Shown piece by piece: positions 43,740 through 53,338 of a DNA stretch of 64,000 bases (positions are counted from its first letter, which is position 1; every line of letters begins with the position of its first letter). Source of the stretch: Roseiarcus sp963776665 (lineage in GTDB: Bacteria; Pseudomonadota; Alphaproteobacteria; Rhizobiales; Beijerinckiaceae); contig CAVZNQ010000036.1 in NCBI GenBank assembly GCA_963776665.1, positions 1-64,000 on the forward strand, given 5' to 3'. The notes below the pieces were generated by a model. That model ran no database searches, was not told the DNA's origin, and was given only the letters and a program-made list of their open reading frames with translations. The position numbers and the translations under genes were made by a program.

Positions 43740-46131
43740 TTATTCGGCGACCAGATCCTTTGAATGGCCGGCCCCCTCGAAGGCTGACGAGACCGCATCG
43801 TCTACCCGGTCGAGCCAAATGAACGCCAATTGCTGGCGCACCTCTTCGGGAATGTCTTCGAAGTCGCGCCTGTTGCGCGCGGGCAGCATGATGCGCCGAA
43901 TCCCGGCCCGGTGCGCGGCGACCACCTTCTCCTTGATGCCGCCGACCGGCAACACCAGTCCCCTCAGGCTTATCTCGCCGGTCATCGCAGTGTCGCTGCG
44001 CACGGTGCGGTCGGTGAGAAGCGAAACGAGCGCCATGAACATCGCCACTCCCGCGCTCGGGCCGTCCTTGGGCGTAGCGCCCGCCGGCACATGGATATGG
44101 ATGTCAGTCTTCTCGAACCGGGCGGCGTCGATTCCGTAGGAGCCGGCCCGACTCTTGACGATGCTGAGCGCCGCCTGCGCGCTTTCCTTCATCACTTCGC
44201 CGAGCTGGCCGGTCAGGATCAGCCGGCCGTTTCCGGGAGTTGCTGTCGCCTCGATAAACAGAATGTCGCCTCCGACCGGCGTCCACGCCAGCCCGGTCGC
44301 CACCCCCGGGATGCTGGTGCGCATCGCCACTTCGTCCTCGAACGGCGGCGGGCCCAGTATGCTCGAGAGGTCGCCGGCGGTGATCGCGATCGGCCCGATC
44401 TCGTCCTCGGCGATCCGCATAGCGGCCTGGCGCAGCGCTCGTCCGATCTCGCGCTCGAGGTTCCGGACGCCGGCTTCCCGCGTATAGTGCTCGATGACGC
44501 CCTTGAGCGCGTCATCGGCGATCTCTACCTGGCCCGGCTTGAGGCCGTTGGCGCTCAGTTGACGCGGGACAAGATAGCGGCGCGCGATCTGAAACTTCTC
44601 GCCTGCCGTGTAGCCGGCGAGACTGATGATCTCCATGCGGTCGCGAAGCGGGCCGGGGATGGTGTCGAGCAGGTTCGCCGTGGCGATGAACACGACGCGG
44701 CTCAGGTCGAACGGCACGGCGAGATAATTGTCGCGGAAACTGTTGTTCTGCTCGGGATCGAGCACCTCCAGCATCGCGGAGGCGGGGTCGCCCTGGATGC
44801 CGGCGCCGAGTTTGTCGATTTCGTCCAGCATCATGACGCAGTTGCGGGTCCCGGCCTTGCGGATCGCCTGAATGATGTTGCCCGGCAAAGCGCCGATATA
44901 GGTTCGCCGATGGCCGCGGATCTCCGCTTCGTCGTGCACGCCGCCGAGGCTGACGCGGACGAACTTGCGGTTCATGGCGCGGGCGATCGATTGGCCGAGC
45001 GAAGTCTTGCCCACTCCGGGAGGCCCGACGAAGCACAGGATCGGCGCCTTGCTGTCCGGCGCGAGCTTGCGAACGGCGAGATATTCGATGATCCGGCGCT
45101 TGATCTTTTCCAGGCCGAAGTGATCCTCGTCGAGGACGCGGCGAGCCGCCGCAATGTCGATCGGCGCCTCTTCAGGAAGAGCCCACGGCAGGTCGACCAG
45201 CCAGTCGAGGTAGGTCCGCACCATCCCGTACTCGCCCGCCGCCTCCGGCATGCGCTGCAGGCGCCTGAGCTCCTTGCGCGCCTGGTCTTCGACTTCCTTC
45301 GGCATGCGCGCGTTGGCGATCGCCTTGTCGAGTTCGGCGATCTCGGCCGTTTTTCCCTCGTCCGCTTCGCCGAGCTGGCGCTGAATCGCCGCCATCTGCT
45401 CGCGCAGCAAGACCTCACGGTTGCGGGCGTCGAGCGAGGCCTTGGTGTCCCGTCCGATTTCCTGCGACAGTCGGAGCACTTCGATCCGATGCGCGAGCAG
45501 CCGGGAGACCCGCTCCATTCGAGCCTCGAGGTCCACCGTCTCGAGGATCTCTTGCTTCTCGTCCGGAGTCGCGTCCATGAAGGTCGCCACCAAATCGGCG
45601 AGCGCGCCCGGCGAATCGACCCCTTGGATGGTCGCCAGCAATTCGTTCGGCGCTTGCGGCAGGAGCTGGATCGCCTCGATCGCCTGGCCTTTGAGATGGA
45701 CGAAACGGGCCTCGATCTGGTCCGAATTCGGACCGGGCTCCGGAATCTTTTCCGTCCTGGCGACGAAGAATGGCCAGCCGGTCAGGTAGTCGAGCACACG
45801 GAACCTCTGCTCGCCCTGGCAGATGAGATGGTTGGTGCCGTCCGGCGCGGTGATGTAGCGGACGATATTGGCGATGGTCCCCATCCGATGCAGGTCGATC
45901 GGAAGCGGGTCGGCGAGCTCGGCGTTGCGCTGCATGACAATGCCGACCGGTCTTTGTTCCCGCACCGCTCTCTGCGCCGCCAGGACGGAGCGGGGCCGGC
46001 CGAGGGTGATCGGCAACACCGTGCCCGGAAACAGCACCAGGCCGCGCACCGGCACGATGATCAGCGCATCGGCCGGCAGAGCGGGGGGCCGCGCCAGGGC
46101 TATCCTCGGAGACTGTCGTGGCGTCAGTCAT
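43740..46131 (-). CDS. lon: Lon protease, with an apparent one-base insertion near its N-terminus
   Basis: ATP-dependent AAA+ serine protease. N-terminal LON substrate domain (MPVRGLVLFPGTVLPITLGR), coiled region, AAA+ with Walker A FVGPPGVGKTSLGQSIARAM and Walker B MMLDEIDKLG, sensor region, then the protease domain with catalytic Ser in PKDGPSAGVAMFMAL and Lys in GGIKEKVVAAHRAGI. The ATG at 46131 overlaps the hsp20 stop; its first 20 codons are in another frame. Removing one C from a C6 run (46083-46088) gives MTDATTVSEDSPGAAPALPA continuing into the body, 796 residues, the normal Lon length. A GTG at 46055 could otherwise start it. Operon with hsp20. Confidence 0.93.
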
Positions 46132-46540
46132 TCGAGGCCTCCGACTTCTGCAGGGTAATGAGCAGGGACCCGTTGAACTCCGATCGATGGATCGCGCTGT
46201 AGCGGCCGGCAGGCAGACGAATGCGCCGTTCGAACCGGCCCTGGGGCAGCTCGAGACGGTGGATGATTGCTGTGCGCATCTCCGCCGGATAGGTCCGATG
46301 TCCCGAGATCAGCAATTCGCCTTGATTGATGAGCGCCTTGACCTCGCTGAAGTCCACCCCGGGGAGAGCGATCAGCACCAGCACCGCTCGCTCGGTCTCG
46401 AGGACGTCGATCGGCGGCTCCCAGGCGGCCGACGCAGGGGAGCTGGACGGCTGGAAGAATTGGCGGTGCATGCGCTCCGCGCGCGCCAGCATCTCGAAGG
46501 CTTCCGACCACATCCAATAGCTCGGAAACTTTGTCTCCAT
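46124..46540 (-). CDS. Hsp20/alpha-crystallin-family small heat shock protein
   Basis: ATP-independent holdase chaperone, 138 residues. N-terminal arm MWSEAFEMLARAERMHRQFF, then the alpha-crystallin domain: PPIDVLETERAVLVLIALPGVDFSEVKALINQGELLISGHR and the C-terminal block FNGSLLITLQK. The final I-x-I motif is weak. It overlaps lon by eight bases, so unfolded proteins may be captured and degraded by products of one mRNA. A perfect 12-bp palindrome lies 35 bases upstream of its start. Start MET at 46540. Confidence 0.9.
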   Translation of the reverse strand: METKFPSYWMWSEAFEMLARAERMHRQFFQPSSSPASAAWEPPIDVLETERAVLVLIALPGVDFSEVKALINQGELLISGHRTYPAEMRTAIIHRLELPQGRFERRIRLPAGRYSAIHRSEFNGSLLITLQKSEASND

Positions 46541-46574
46541 CGCCTCACCCGCCCGGCGGCGCCGGCTTTAAAAC

Positions 46575-46586
46575 GACAACGTTGTC
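46575..46586. promoter_or_regulatory. Perfect 12-bp palindrome upstream of hsp20-lon
   Basis: GACAACGTTGTC is exactly self-complementary and lies 35 bases upstream of the hsp20 ATG, in the position of a promoter-proximal operator. It does not match CIRCE or the alphaproteobacterial RpoH consensus that I know. The gap 46541-46750 contains the hsp20-lon promoter and also separates the divergent flavoprotein gene. Confidence 0.4.
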
Positions 46587-46750
46587 CTCAATAGCTCAAT
46601 TTCGGCCGGACTTCATCCGGGCGCCTGGCTCACTCCTTCTCGAGCCGTTCCTTGAGGCCCCCGTTCAGGATATTGAATCGCACGGCCGCTGGCCGCAAAA
46701 GGACTTGGCCTCGCTCGTTTGTCGGACCGCTCTGGAGGGCTTCGTTCGCG

Positions 46751-47869
46751 ATGGACTCAGTAGAATGCCTGGTGATCGGCGCCGGCGTCGTTGGTCTTGC
46801 GATCGCACGCGCATTGGCGCGCTCGGGGCGCGAGGTGGTCGTGCTCGAAAGCGAACGGGTCATTGGCTCGGGCGCAAGTTCCCGCAACAGCGAAGTCATC
46901 CATGCCGGCATCTACTATCCGACGGGTCTCGAGAAGACACGCCTATGCGTCGAGGGGAAGGCGATGCTTTACGCCTTTTGCCGGGAATACGGCGTGCCGT
47001 ACCGGCGCTGCGGCAAAATGCTGGTGGCGACGACCGAAGGCGAAATCGGAAAACTTGCGGCCATCAAAAGGCAGGCCGAGGCCAACGGCGTCACGGATTT
47101 GGCTTGGCTCGATCGAGACGAGGCGCATGCGCTCGAACCGGCGCTCGCCGTAACCAAGGCGCTGATTTCGCCTTCAACCGGCATCATAGACTCCCACGCC
47201 TTGATGCTGGCTCTGCAGGGTGATGCGGAGCGGCGCGGCGCCATGCTGGCTCTTGAGACGCCGGCGATTTCCGGCCGAATTGCTGCACACGGACTCATCA
47301 TTGAGACCGAGGGGCCGAATCCGACGCAAATTGCAGCGAATATCGTGGTCAATTCCGCAGGCCTCGGCGCTCAGGCGCTGGCGAGTTCAATCGCCGGAAT
47401 GCCGCCCGAAAAAATTCCGCCGCTGCACTTGGCCAAAGGCAACTATTTCGCCCTCGCCGCGCCTTCGCCCTTTTCGCACTTGATTTATCCGGTGCCGGCT
47501 CCCGGGGGACTCGGAATCCACTTGACGTTGGACATCAGCGGCCGAGCCCGCTTCGGTCCCGATGTCGAATGGATCGAAGCGATTGATTACGCTGTCAATC
47601 CAACCCGCGCGGACGCGTTCTACGCGGCGGTTCGTTCCTACTGGCCCGATCTGCCCGACGGCGCGCTGCAGCCGGACTATTCAGGAATAAGGCCGAAGAT
47701 CGAGCGCCCGGGCGGATCGAGCTCGGATTTTCTCATCCAGGACCAAAGGAGTCACGGCGTCGCCGGATTGATAAATCTGTTCGGGATCGAATCGCCCGGG
47801 CTCACGTCAAGCCTCGCGATTGCAGATCGGGTCGCGGGGATCGTTCGAGAGACGCGCGCCGCAACATAG
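46751..47869 (+). CDS. LhgO-type FAD-dependent 2-hydroxyacid/amino-acid oxidoreductase
   Basis: DAO-fold flavoprotein, 372 residues, resembling L-2-hydroxyglutarate dehydrogenase (LhgO). N-terminal FAD motif CLVIGAGVVGLAIARALARSG, then SGASSRNSEVIHAGIYYPTGLEK, highly characteristic of LhgO (SRNSGVIHAGIYY), PGGLGIHLTLDISGRARFGPDVE and the C-terminal FGIESPGLTSSLAIAD. It would oxidise L-2-hydroxyglutarate to 2-oxoglutarate, repairing a by-product of dehydrogenases, though close relatives act on other substrates. ATG at 46751. It is divergent from hsp20 and followed by the amidohydrolase gene 93 bases later. Confidence 0.85.
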   Translation: MDSVECLVIGAGVVGLAIARALARSGREVVVLESERVIGSGASSRNSEVIHAGIYYPTGLEKTRLCVEGKAMLYAFCREYGVPYRRCGKMLVATTEGEIGKLAAIKRQAEANGVTDLAWLDRDEAHALEPALAVTKALISPSTGIIDSHALMLALQGDAERRGAMLALETPAISGRIAAHGLIIETEGPNPTQIAANIVVNSAGLGAQALASSIAGMPPEKIPPLHLAKGNYFALAAPSPFSHLIYPVPAPGGLGIHLTLDISGRARFGPDVEWIEAIDYAVNPTRADAFYAAVRSYWPDLPDGALQPDYSGIRPKIERPGGSSSDFLIQDQRSHGVAGLINLFGIESPGLTSSLAIADRVAGIVRETRAAT

Positions 47870-47962
47870 GGCGCGCGAGCGAGATCGCCCGAATCGCCAT
47901 CTTACCGGCCAGGCCGAAACGCGCTACCCTTGCCGCGACACCGCCCGAAGGAGGCGAAGACC

Positions 47963-49240
47963 ATGTCAGTGAGAAGCGGTTACGATCTGGTGCTGCGCGG
48001 CGGACGGGTCATCTGCCCGGCTTCGGGCATCGACGGCATCTTCGATGTCGCCGTTCGCGACGGCCGCATCGCTGCGATCGAGCCTTCGATCCTGTCGAGC
48101 AGCGCCAAAGAAGCGGTCGACGTCTCCGGCAAGCTGGTGCTGCCCGGGCTCATCGATACCCACGGCCACGTCTACCAATATGTGACCGGCCGGTTCGGCC
48201 TCAACGCCGATATGGTCGGCGTGCGCTCGGGCGTGACCACGGTCGTCGACCAGGGCGGCCCGTCCTGCATGACCTTGCCGGGCTTCCGGCATTTCGTCGC
48301 CGAGAAGGCCGAGACGCGGGTCTATGCGTTCCTCTCCGCCTATCTGGTCGGCGGGCTCGAAGGACATTTCTATCCCAACCTCTATAGCCCGGCCGGGGTC
48401 GATATCGACGCCACGGTCGCTTCGGCGAACGCCAATAAGGATATCGTCCGCGGCATCAAGGGGCATGCTGAGATCGGCGGGTTCGCCCGCTGGGGCATCC
48501 GGGTCATGGAGATGGCGGCCGAGATCGGCCGCCGGACCGACCTCCCGCTTTATGTTCATTTCGGAACGCTGTGGACCTTGCCGGAAAGCGGCGCCAACGG
48601 GGAGGACGCGGACACCATTCTCGAACGCGTCGTTCCGCTGCTGAAGGCGGGCGACGTGCTGGCCCATCCCTTCACCCGCCACCCCGGCGGCTTCGTCAAC
48701 AGAAAGGGCGAGGTCCATAAGGTCATCAAGGCCGCGCTCGACAAGGGATTGAAGGTGGATGTGGGCCACGGCAGCCATTTCTCTTATCGGCTGGCGCGCA
48801 AGGCGCTCGACGCCGGCGTGATCCCGCATACTCTCGGCGCCGACATGCACGGCTACAACACGGAGGTCCCCGCGCCGCCCGGCACTCCGCGCGAGCACGC
48901 CGACGACGAGAACCACCCGTTCAAAGGTCAGGCCCGCTTCAGCCTCACCCAGGCGATGAGCTCGATGATGGGGCTCGGTCTGCCGCTTGAGGCGGTGGTG
49001 CCGATGGTGACGTGCAACCCTGCCGAGATGCTTGGCTTTGCCGATCGCATGGGCGCGCTGACGGTAGGTTTCGAGGCGGACGTCACCGTCTTGCATGACG
49101 ATCGCGGGCGCTTCCTGCTGCGCGACAATGAAAACACGAAGGTGGTCGCCGACCGGCTGCTGCGTCCGGCGTTCTGCCTCCGCGCGGGCAAGCGCTTCGA
49201 CGCCGATTCGCCCATTCTGCCGCAGGCCGTTGCGGCGTGA
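47963..49240 (+). CDS. Amidohydrolase/deacetylase-family metallohydrolase
   Basis: TIM-barrel metal-dependent hydrolase of 425 residues. The metal motifs are GLIDTHGHVYQYVTG (HxH, residues about 66-80), probable bridging lysine in RGIKGHAEIGG, His ligands in HPFTRHP and GHGSHFSY, and Asp in LGADMHGYN. This is the dihydroorotase-like 'amidohydrolase/deacetylase' group that also includes N-acetyl and cyclic-imide hydrolases. GGAGG precedes the ATG at 47963. It begins an operon: its stop overlaps the next gene by four bases (GTGA). Likely removes an acyl group or opens a ring before or after molybdenum hydroxylase action. Confidence 0.85.
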   Translation: MSVRSGYDLVLRGGRVICPASGIDGIFDVAVRDGRIAAIEPSILSSSAKEAVDVSGKLVLPGLIDTHGHVYQYVTGRFGLNADMVGVRSGVTTVVDQGGPSCMTLPGFRHFVAEKAETRVYAFLSAYLVGGLEGHFYPNLYSPAGVDIDATVASANANKDIVRGIKGHAEIGGFARWGIRVMEMAAEIGRRTDLPLYVHFGTLWTLPESGANGEDADTILERVVPLLKAGDVLAHPFTRHPGGFVNRKGEVHKVIKAALDKGLKVDVGHGSHFSYRLARKALDAGVIPHTLGADMHGYNTEVPAPPGTPREHADDENHPFKGQARFSLTQAMSSMMGLGLPLEAVVPMVTCNPAEMLGFADRMGALTVGFEADVTVLHDDRGRFLLRDNENTKVVADRLLRPAFCLRAGKRFDADSPILPQAVAA

Positions 49241-50100
49241 GCCTCGTCGCCGAGACGCCTGCGCCGCAGCAGGTCTGGAGTTCGCTCGATGAGGCGCGTC
49301 GCAACGCAGCCTATGACAACAACGCGGCGGTCGCCAATAGCGCAAGGCTGATCGAAGCGCGCAACTCGGCCTCCGCCGCCTACCGCAAAGCCCATTCGGG
49401 CAGCTTGGACATTCCGTACGCGCCGGGCGACCGCACGGCTTTCGACCTATACCCGGCGCCCGACCCCCGCGCGCCCTGCCTTGTCTTCATCCATGGCGGC
49501 TATTGGCTGCGCAATTCGCGGGAGTTCTTCGCCGCCTATGCCGAGGGATTGGCGCAGCACGGCTGGTCGGTCGCGATGCCGGGCTATACGCTGGCCCCGC
49601 AAGCGAGCCTAACCGCGATCGTGCGAGAGATCGGCGTCGCGCTCGACTGGCTTGCGGACCACGGGCCGGCGCACGGAATCGCCGGCCCGGTGGTGGTGTC
49701 GGGCTGGTCGGCCGGGGCGCAGCTGGCGGCGCTGCATCTTGGGCATCGGCTGGTGGCGGCCGGCCTCGCGATATCCGGCGTTTACGATCTTGGGCCCTTG
49801 CGCGACACGGGGCTCAACGCTGTGCTGAAGCTCAGCGACGCTGAGATCGCAACGCTCTCTCCCGTGCGGACGCCGCCGGGTTCGCCGAAACCTCTCGCCA
49901 TCGCTTACGGAACAGCCGAGCTTCCGGCTCTGGTTCACGATTCGCGCGAGCTCCACGCGTTGCGCTCGGGGGCTCATGCGCCGGGTCCCCTGCTGCCGAT
50001 CGTAGGCGCGGACCATTTCAGCATCCTTGAGGAGCTGCGGCGTCCGAGGGGTGAGCTCGTCCGCGCGGCGCGGCGCCTCATCGAGGACGTTTCGCTTTGA
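49237..50100 (+). CDS. Alpha/beta hydrolase of the kynurenine formamidase/arylformamidase type
   Basis: 287-residue serine hydrolase. Oxyanion-hole motif HGGYWLRNSREFFA with HGG-W characteristic of the arylformamidase group (residues about 86-99), nucleophile in VVSGWSAGAQLAALHLGH, and His in GADHFSILEEL near the end. N-terminal NAAYDNNAAVANSARLIEARNSASAAYR fits the family too. GTG start overlaps the amidohydrolase stop and its own stop overlaps the CoxL-like start (TTGA/TGA), so translation is coupled. Its substrate is likely an N-formyl or N-acyl/ester intermediate of the pathway; inferred from context. Confidence 0.85.
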   Translation: MSLVAETPAPQQVWSSLDEARRNAAYDNNAAVANSARLIEARNSASAAYRKAHSGSLDIPYAPGDRTAFDLYPAPDPRAPCLVFIHGGYWLRNSREFFAAYAEGLAQHGWSVAMPGYTLAPQASLTAIVREIGVALDWLADHGPAHGIAGPVVVSGWSAGAQLAALHLGHRLVAAGLAISGVYDLGPLRDTGLNAVLKLSDAEIATLSPVRTPPGSPKPLAIAYGTAELPALVHDSRELHALRSGAHAPGPLLPIVGADHFSILEELRRPRGELVRAARRLIEDVSL

Positions 50101-52472
50101 GGCGCGCCAACGACCCGAGGGCGCCCGAGGGCGTCGGCGCCCGGCTGCCCCGCAAGGAGGACGAGCGCCTCATGCGGGGCCTGGGGCAATATGTCGGCGA
50201 TATCCGCCTCCCCGGCACGCAGGACGTCGCCTTCGTTCGCAGCCCGCTCGCACACGCCCGCATTCGCGCCATCCATATTCCCGAAACGGTTCGGGATCGG
50301 GTGTTCACGGCTGCGGATCTGGACGGGGTCAAGGCCATTCGGGCTGTTTCCGGATTGCCGGGGTTCAAGGTCTCTGAGCAGGCGCCGCTCGCGACCGGCA
50401 AGGTAAGGCATGTCGGTGAACTCGTTGCGATGTGTGTTGCGCCAACGCGTGCTGAAGCTGAGGACGTCGCGGCGAGCGTAACCCTGGACCTCGAGGAGCT
50501 GCCTGCCGTCTGCGACATGCGCGCGGCGCTCAAGCCGGGCTCCATGCTCGTGCACGAGCATTGGGGCGACAACGTTTTCCTCGAGACGGCGGTCGACACC
50601 GGCATTGCGGCGGCTTTCGATGCGCCGATCAAGGTCACGCGCACGATCTCGACCGGGCGCCAATGCATGGCGCCGATCGAGGGGCGCGGCTGCGTCGCCG
50701 TCATCGACCATCGCGCCGACCAGCTCGTGCTGCACACCGCAAGCCAGATGCCGCATGTCATTCGCACCGGCCTCGCCGAATGCCTCGGCCTGGATGAAGG
50801 CCGCGTCCGCATCGTCTCGCCCGACGTCGGCGGCGGCTTCGGCTATAAAGGGATACTGCTGGCCGAGGAAATCTGCCTCGGCTGGCTCGCGCTTCGCCGG
50901 CGCCACGCCGTGCGGTGGCTCGAGGACCGCCGCGAGCACCTGACCGCCAACGCTAACTGCCGCGAGCATCACTACGAGATCACCGTCTATGCCGAGCGCG
51001 ACGGGCGCCTGCGCGGCGTCGACTGCGAGGCGATCGTCGATTCCGGCGCCTATTCGGCCTATCCGTTCACGGCTTGTCTGGAAGCAGCCCAGGTGGCGAG
51101 CATCCTGCCCGGCCCCTACGATTTTCCGGCCTATCGCTGCCGGACCTGGTCGGTCGCGACCAACAAATGCCCGATCCTGCCCTATCGCGGCGTCGCCAGG
51201 ACGGGGGTGTGCTTCGCTCTCGAGCTGGCGCTCGACGCGGTGGCCTCCGCGGCCGGCCTGAGCCCCGAGACGGTGCGGTTCGCGAATCTCGTCAAGCCCG
51301 AACAGATGCCGTTCGACAACATCACCAATAAACACTTCGACAGCGGCGACTATCCGCAGGCGCTGAGGCGCGCCCTTGAGACGATCGACGCGGACGCAGT
51401 CCGCGCACGTCAGAGCAAAGGCGAGCCGGACGGGCGCCGCATCGGGCTCGGCCTGGCGATCTATTGCGAGCAGTCGGCCCACGGCACGTCGGTTTACGCC
51501 GGCTGGGGCATCCCCATGGTGCCCGGCCGCGAGCAGGCGAACGCGCGACTGACGCCGGACGGAGGGCTCGAGCTGCGTGTCGGCCTCCATTCGCACGGTC
51601 AGGGTCTCGAGACGACGCTGGCCCAGGTCGCGCACGAAATCCTCGGCGTTCCCGCGGCGCGGATCCGGGTGGTGCTCGGCGATACCGCGATGACGCCCTA
51701 TTCGACCGGGACCTGGGGTTCGCGCGCGATGGTGATGGCTGGCGGAGCGGTCGCCGCCGCCTGCCGCGAGCTTGCCGAGAGGGCGACGCGCATCGGCGCC
51801 CATCTCGTCCAGGCCCGGCCCGAAGACGCGCGCTTCGAGGATGGGCGCGTGCGCGGTCCGGCCGGCGAGGTCTCGCTGACGACGATCGCGCGGACCTTTT
51901 ACCGGCGCCCGCAGGACCTCCCGGCCGACGTCGACCCCCGCGGACTCGAGGCGACCGCCGGCTACAAGCCGGTCCGCGACTCGGGGGTTTTCAGCTATGC
52001 GGCCCACGCGGTCGTCGTCGCCGTCGACCCCGATCTCGGCGAGGTCGAGATCCTCGACTATGTCGTGGTCGAGGACGGCGGGGTCCTCGTCAATCCACTC
52101 ATCGTCGATGGCCAGATTTTTGGCGGCCTCACCCAGGGCGTCGGCACCGCGCTCTATGAGGAAATGCTGTTCGACGCCGCCGGTCAGCCCCTCGCCTCGA
52201 CTTTCGCCGACTACCTTCTGCCCGGCGCACCCGAGGCGCCGGCGGCGCGCATCGTCCACATGGAGACGGTCTCGCCCTATACGGAGTTCGGCGCGAAGGG
52301 CGTCGGCGAAGGCGGCGCCATCGCCCCGCCCGCCGCGATCGCCAACGCCGTCAACGAGGCGTTGAGGCCGCTTGGCGTCGAACTCCGTCATTCGCCGATT
52401 ACGCCGCGGCGGATCGTCGAGGCGGTGCTCGGGGCGCGCTCGAACGCGACGGAGCGGAAGGCGGCCTCATGA
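50097..52472 (+). CDS. Molybdenum hydroxylase large subunit (CoxL/xanthine dehydrogenase family)
   Basis: Molybdopterin-binding catalytic subunit, 791 residues. N-terminal LPRKEDERLMRGLGQYVGDI, the conserved GGFGYKGILLAEEICLGW, the active-site loop PYRGVARTGVCFALE and the C-terminal KGVGEGGAIAPPAAIANAV with the catalytic Glu in GEGG. The AYRCSFR loop of true CO dehydrogenase is missing (here PYRGVAR), so this is a form-II-like aldehyde, N-heterocycle or related hydroxylase. TTG start overlaps the upstream stop. The medium subunit follows by ATGA overlap. Requires mobB-type or mocA cofactor genes elsewhere. Confidence 0.9.
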   Translation: MRRANDPRAPEGVGARLPRKEDERLMRGLGQYVGDIRLPGTQDVAFVRSPLAHARIRAIHIPETVRDRVFTAADLDGVKAIRAVSGLPGFKVSEQAPLATGKVRHVGELVAMCVAPTRAEAEDVAASVTLDLEELPAVCDMRAALKPGSMLVHEHWGDNVFLETAVDTGIAAAFDAPIKVTRTISTGRQCMAPIEGRGCVAVIDHRADQLVLHTASQMPHVIRTGLAECLGLDEGRVRIVSPDVGGGFGYKGILLAEEICLGWLALRRRHAVRWLEDRREHLTANANCREHHYEITVYAERDGRLRGVDCEAIVDSGAYSAYPFTACLEAAQVASILPGPYDFPAYRCRTWSVATNKCPILPYRGVARTGVCFALELALDAVASAAGLSPETVRFANLVKPEQMPFDNITNKHFDSGDYPQALRRALETIDADAVRARQSKGEPDGRRIGLGLAIYCEQSAHGTSVYAGWGIPMVPGREQANARLTPDGGLELRVGLHSHGQGLETTLAQVAHEILGVPAARIRVVLGDTAMTPYSTGTWGSRAMVMAGGAVAAACRELAERATRIGAHLVQARPEDARFEDGRVRGPAGEVSLTTIARTFYRRPQDLPADVDPRGLEATAGYKPVRDSGVFSYAAHAVVVAVDPDLGEVEILDYVVVEDGGVLVNPLIVDGQIFGGLTQGVGTALYEEMLFDAAGQPLASTFADYLLPGAPEAPAARIVHMETVSPYTEFGAKGVGEGGAIAPPAAIANAVNEALRPLGVELRHSPITPRRIVEAVLGARSNATERKAAS

Positions 52473-53338
52473 AGCCGGCGCGCTTCGCCATGGAGAGACC
52501 CCGCGACCTCACCGCCGCGCTTGCCATGATCGCCAGCGCGGACGGGGCGACGAAGGTCATCGCTGGCGGGCAATCGCTCGGACCGATGCTCAATCTCCGG
52601 CTGGTCGAGCCCGACCGCATCATCGACATTTCCGGCGTGCCTGAGTTGCGGCGGATGGAGCGGGCGGACGGCTCGCTCGTCATCGGCGCCTGCGTCACCC
52701 ATGCGGATATCGAGGATGGTCGTGTCCCCGATGTCGCCAACGGGATGTTGGCCCGCGTCGCCGCCGGCATCGCCTACCGGGCGGTGCGCAACCGCGGGAC
52801 GATCGGGGGGAGCCTCGTCCATGCCGATCCGGCGGCGGACTGGGTGTCCGCGCTGTCCGCGCTCAGGGCCGAAGTCGAGATCGCCTCGAGCGCGCGAACC
52901 AGCCGGCGGATCGCGATTGGCGATTTTGTGGTGGGGGCGCTCGACGTGGCGTTGGCGGCCGACGAGCTTGTGACGGCGGTCCGCGTGCCCGCTTTGCGGT
53001 CGTCGGCGCGATGGGGCTATGTGAAGCATTGCCGCAAGGTTGGGGAATTCGCCGAGGCGATCGGGGCGGTGGTGATCGATCCGGAGGGAGGGAGCGGGCG
53101 CGCCGTGATCGGCGCGGTCGAAGCGGCGCCTGTGGTGATCGAGGATGCGCGCATGCTGTTCGGCGGCGCCATCGGCCCTTCATTCGCCGCGCGCTTCGAC
53201 GCCTCCGCCGCCGACTCGCTCTTGGCCGCGGCCGGCATGAGCGACTCGGTAGACCGTCACATTCATGTCACGGTGCTGCGACGCGCGATTCTACAGGCGA
53301 GCGTGCAGGGCACGGCGAAGGTTCCGGACGCGGCATGA
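52469..53338 (+). CDS. Molybdenum hydroxylase FAD-binding subunit (CoxM type)
   Basis: Medium flavoprotein subunit, 289 residues, passing electrons from Mo/FeS to FAD. FAD motifs: KVIAGGQSLGPMLNLRLVEP (residues about 27-46) and NRGTIGGSLVHADPAADW (about 105-122), then CO-dehydrogenase flavoprotein C-terminal region GYVKHCRKVGEFA. Its start overlaps the large subunit stop (ATGA) and its stop overlaps the small subunit start in the same way. Gene order L-M-S differs from the classical coxMSL order. Confidence 0.9.
   Translation: MKPARFAMERPRDLTAALAMIASADGATKVIAGGQSLGPMLNLRLVEPDRIIDISGVPELRRMERADGSLVIGACVTHADIEDGRVPDVANGMLARVAAGIAYRAVRNRGTIGGSLVHADPAADWVSALSALRAEVEIASSARTSRRIAIGDFVVGALDVALAADELVTAVRVPALRSSARWGYVKHCRKVGEFAEAIGAVVIDPEGGSGRAVIGAVEAAPVVIEDARMLFGGAIGPSFAARFDASAADSLLAAAGMSDSVDRHIHVTVLRRAILQASVQGTAKVPDAA

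Noticed and set aside
43830..46202. A 790-codon plus-strand open frame opposite lon
   Set aside because: Antisense shadow of lon; no domain recognisable.
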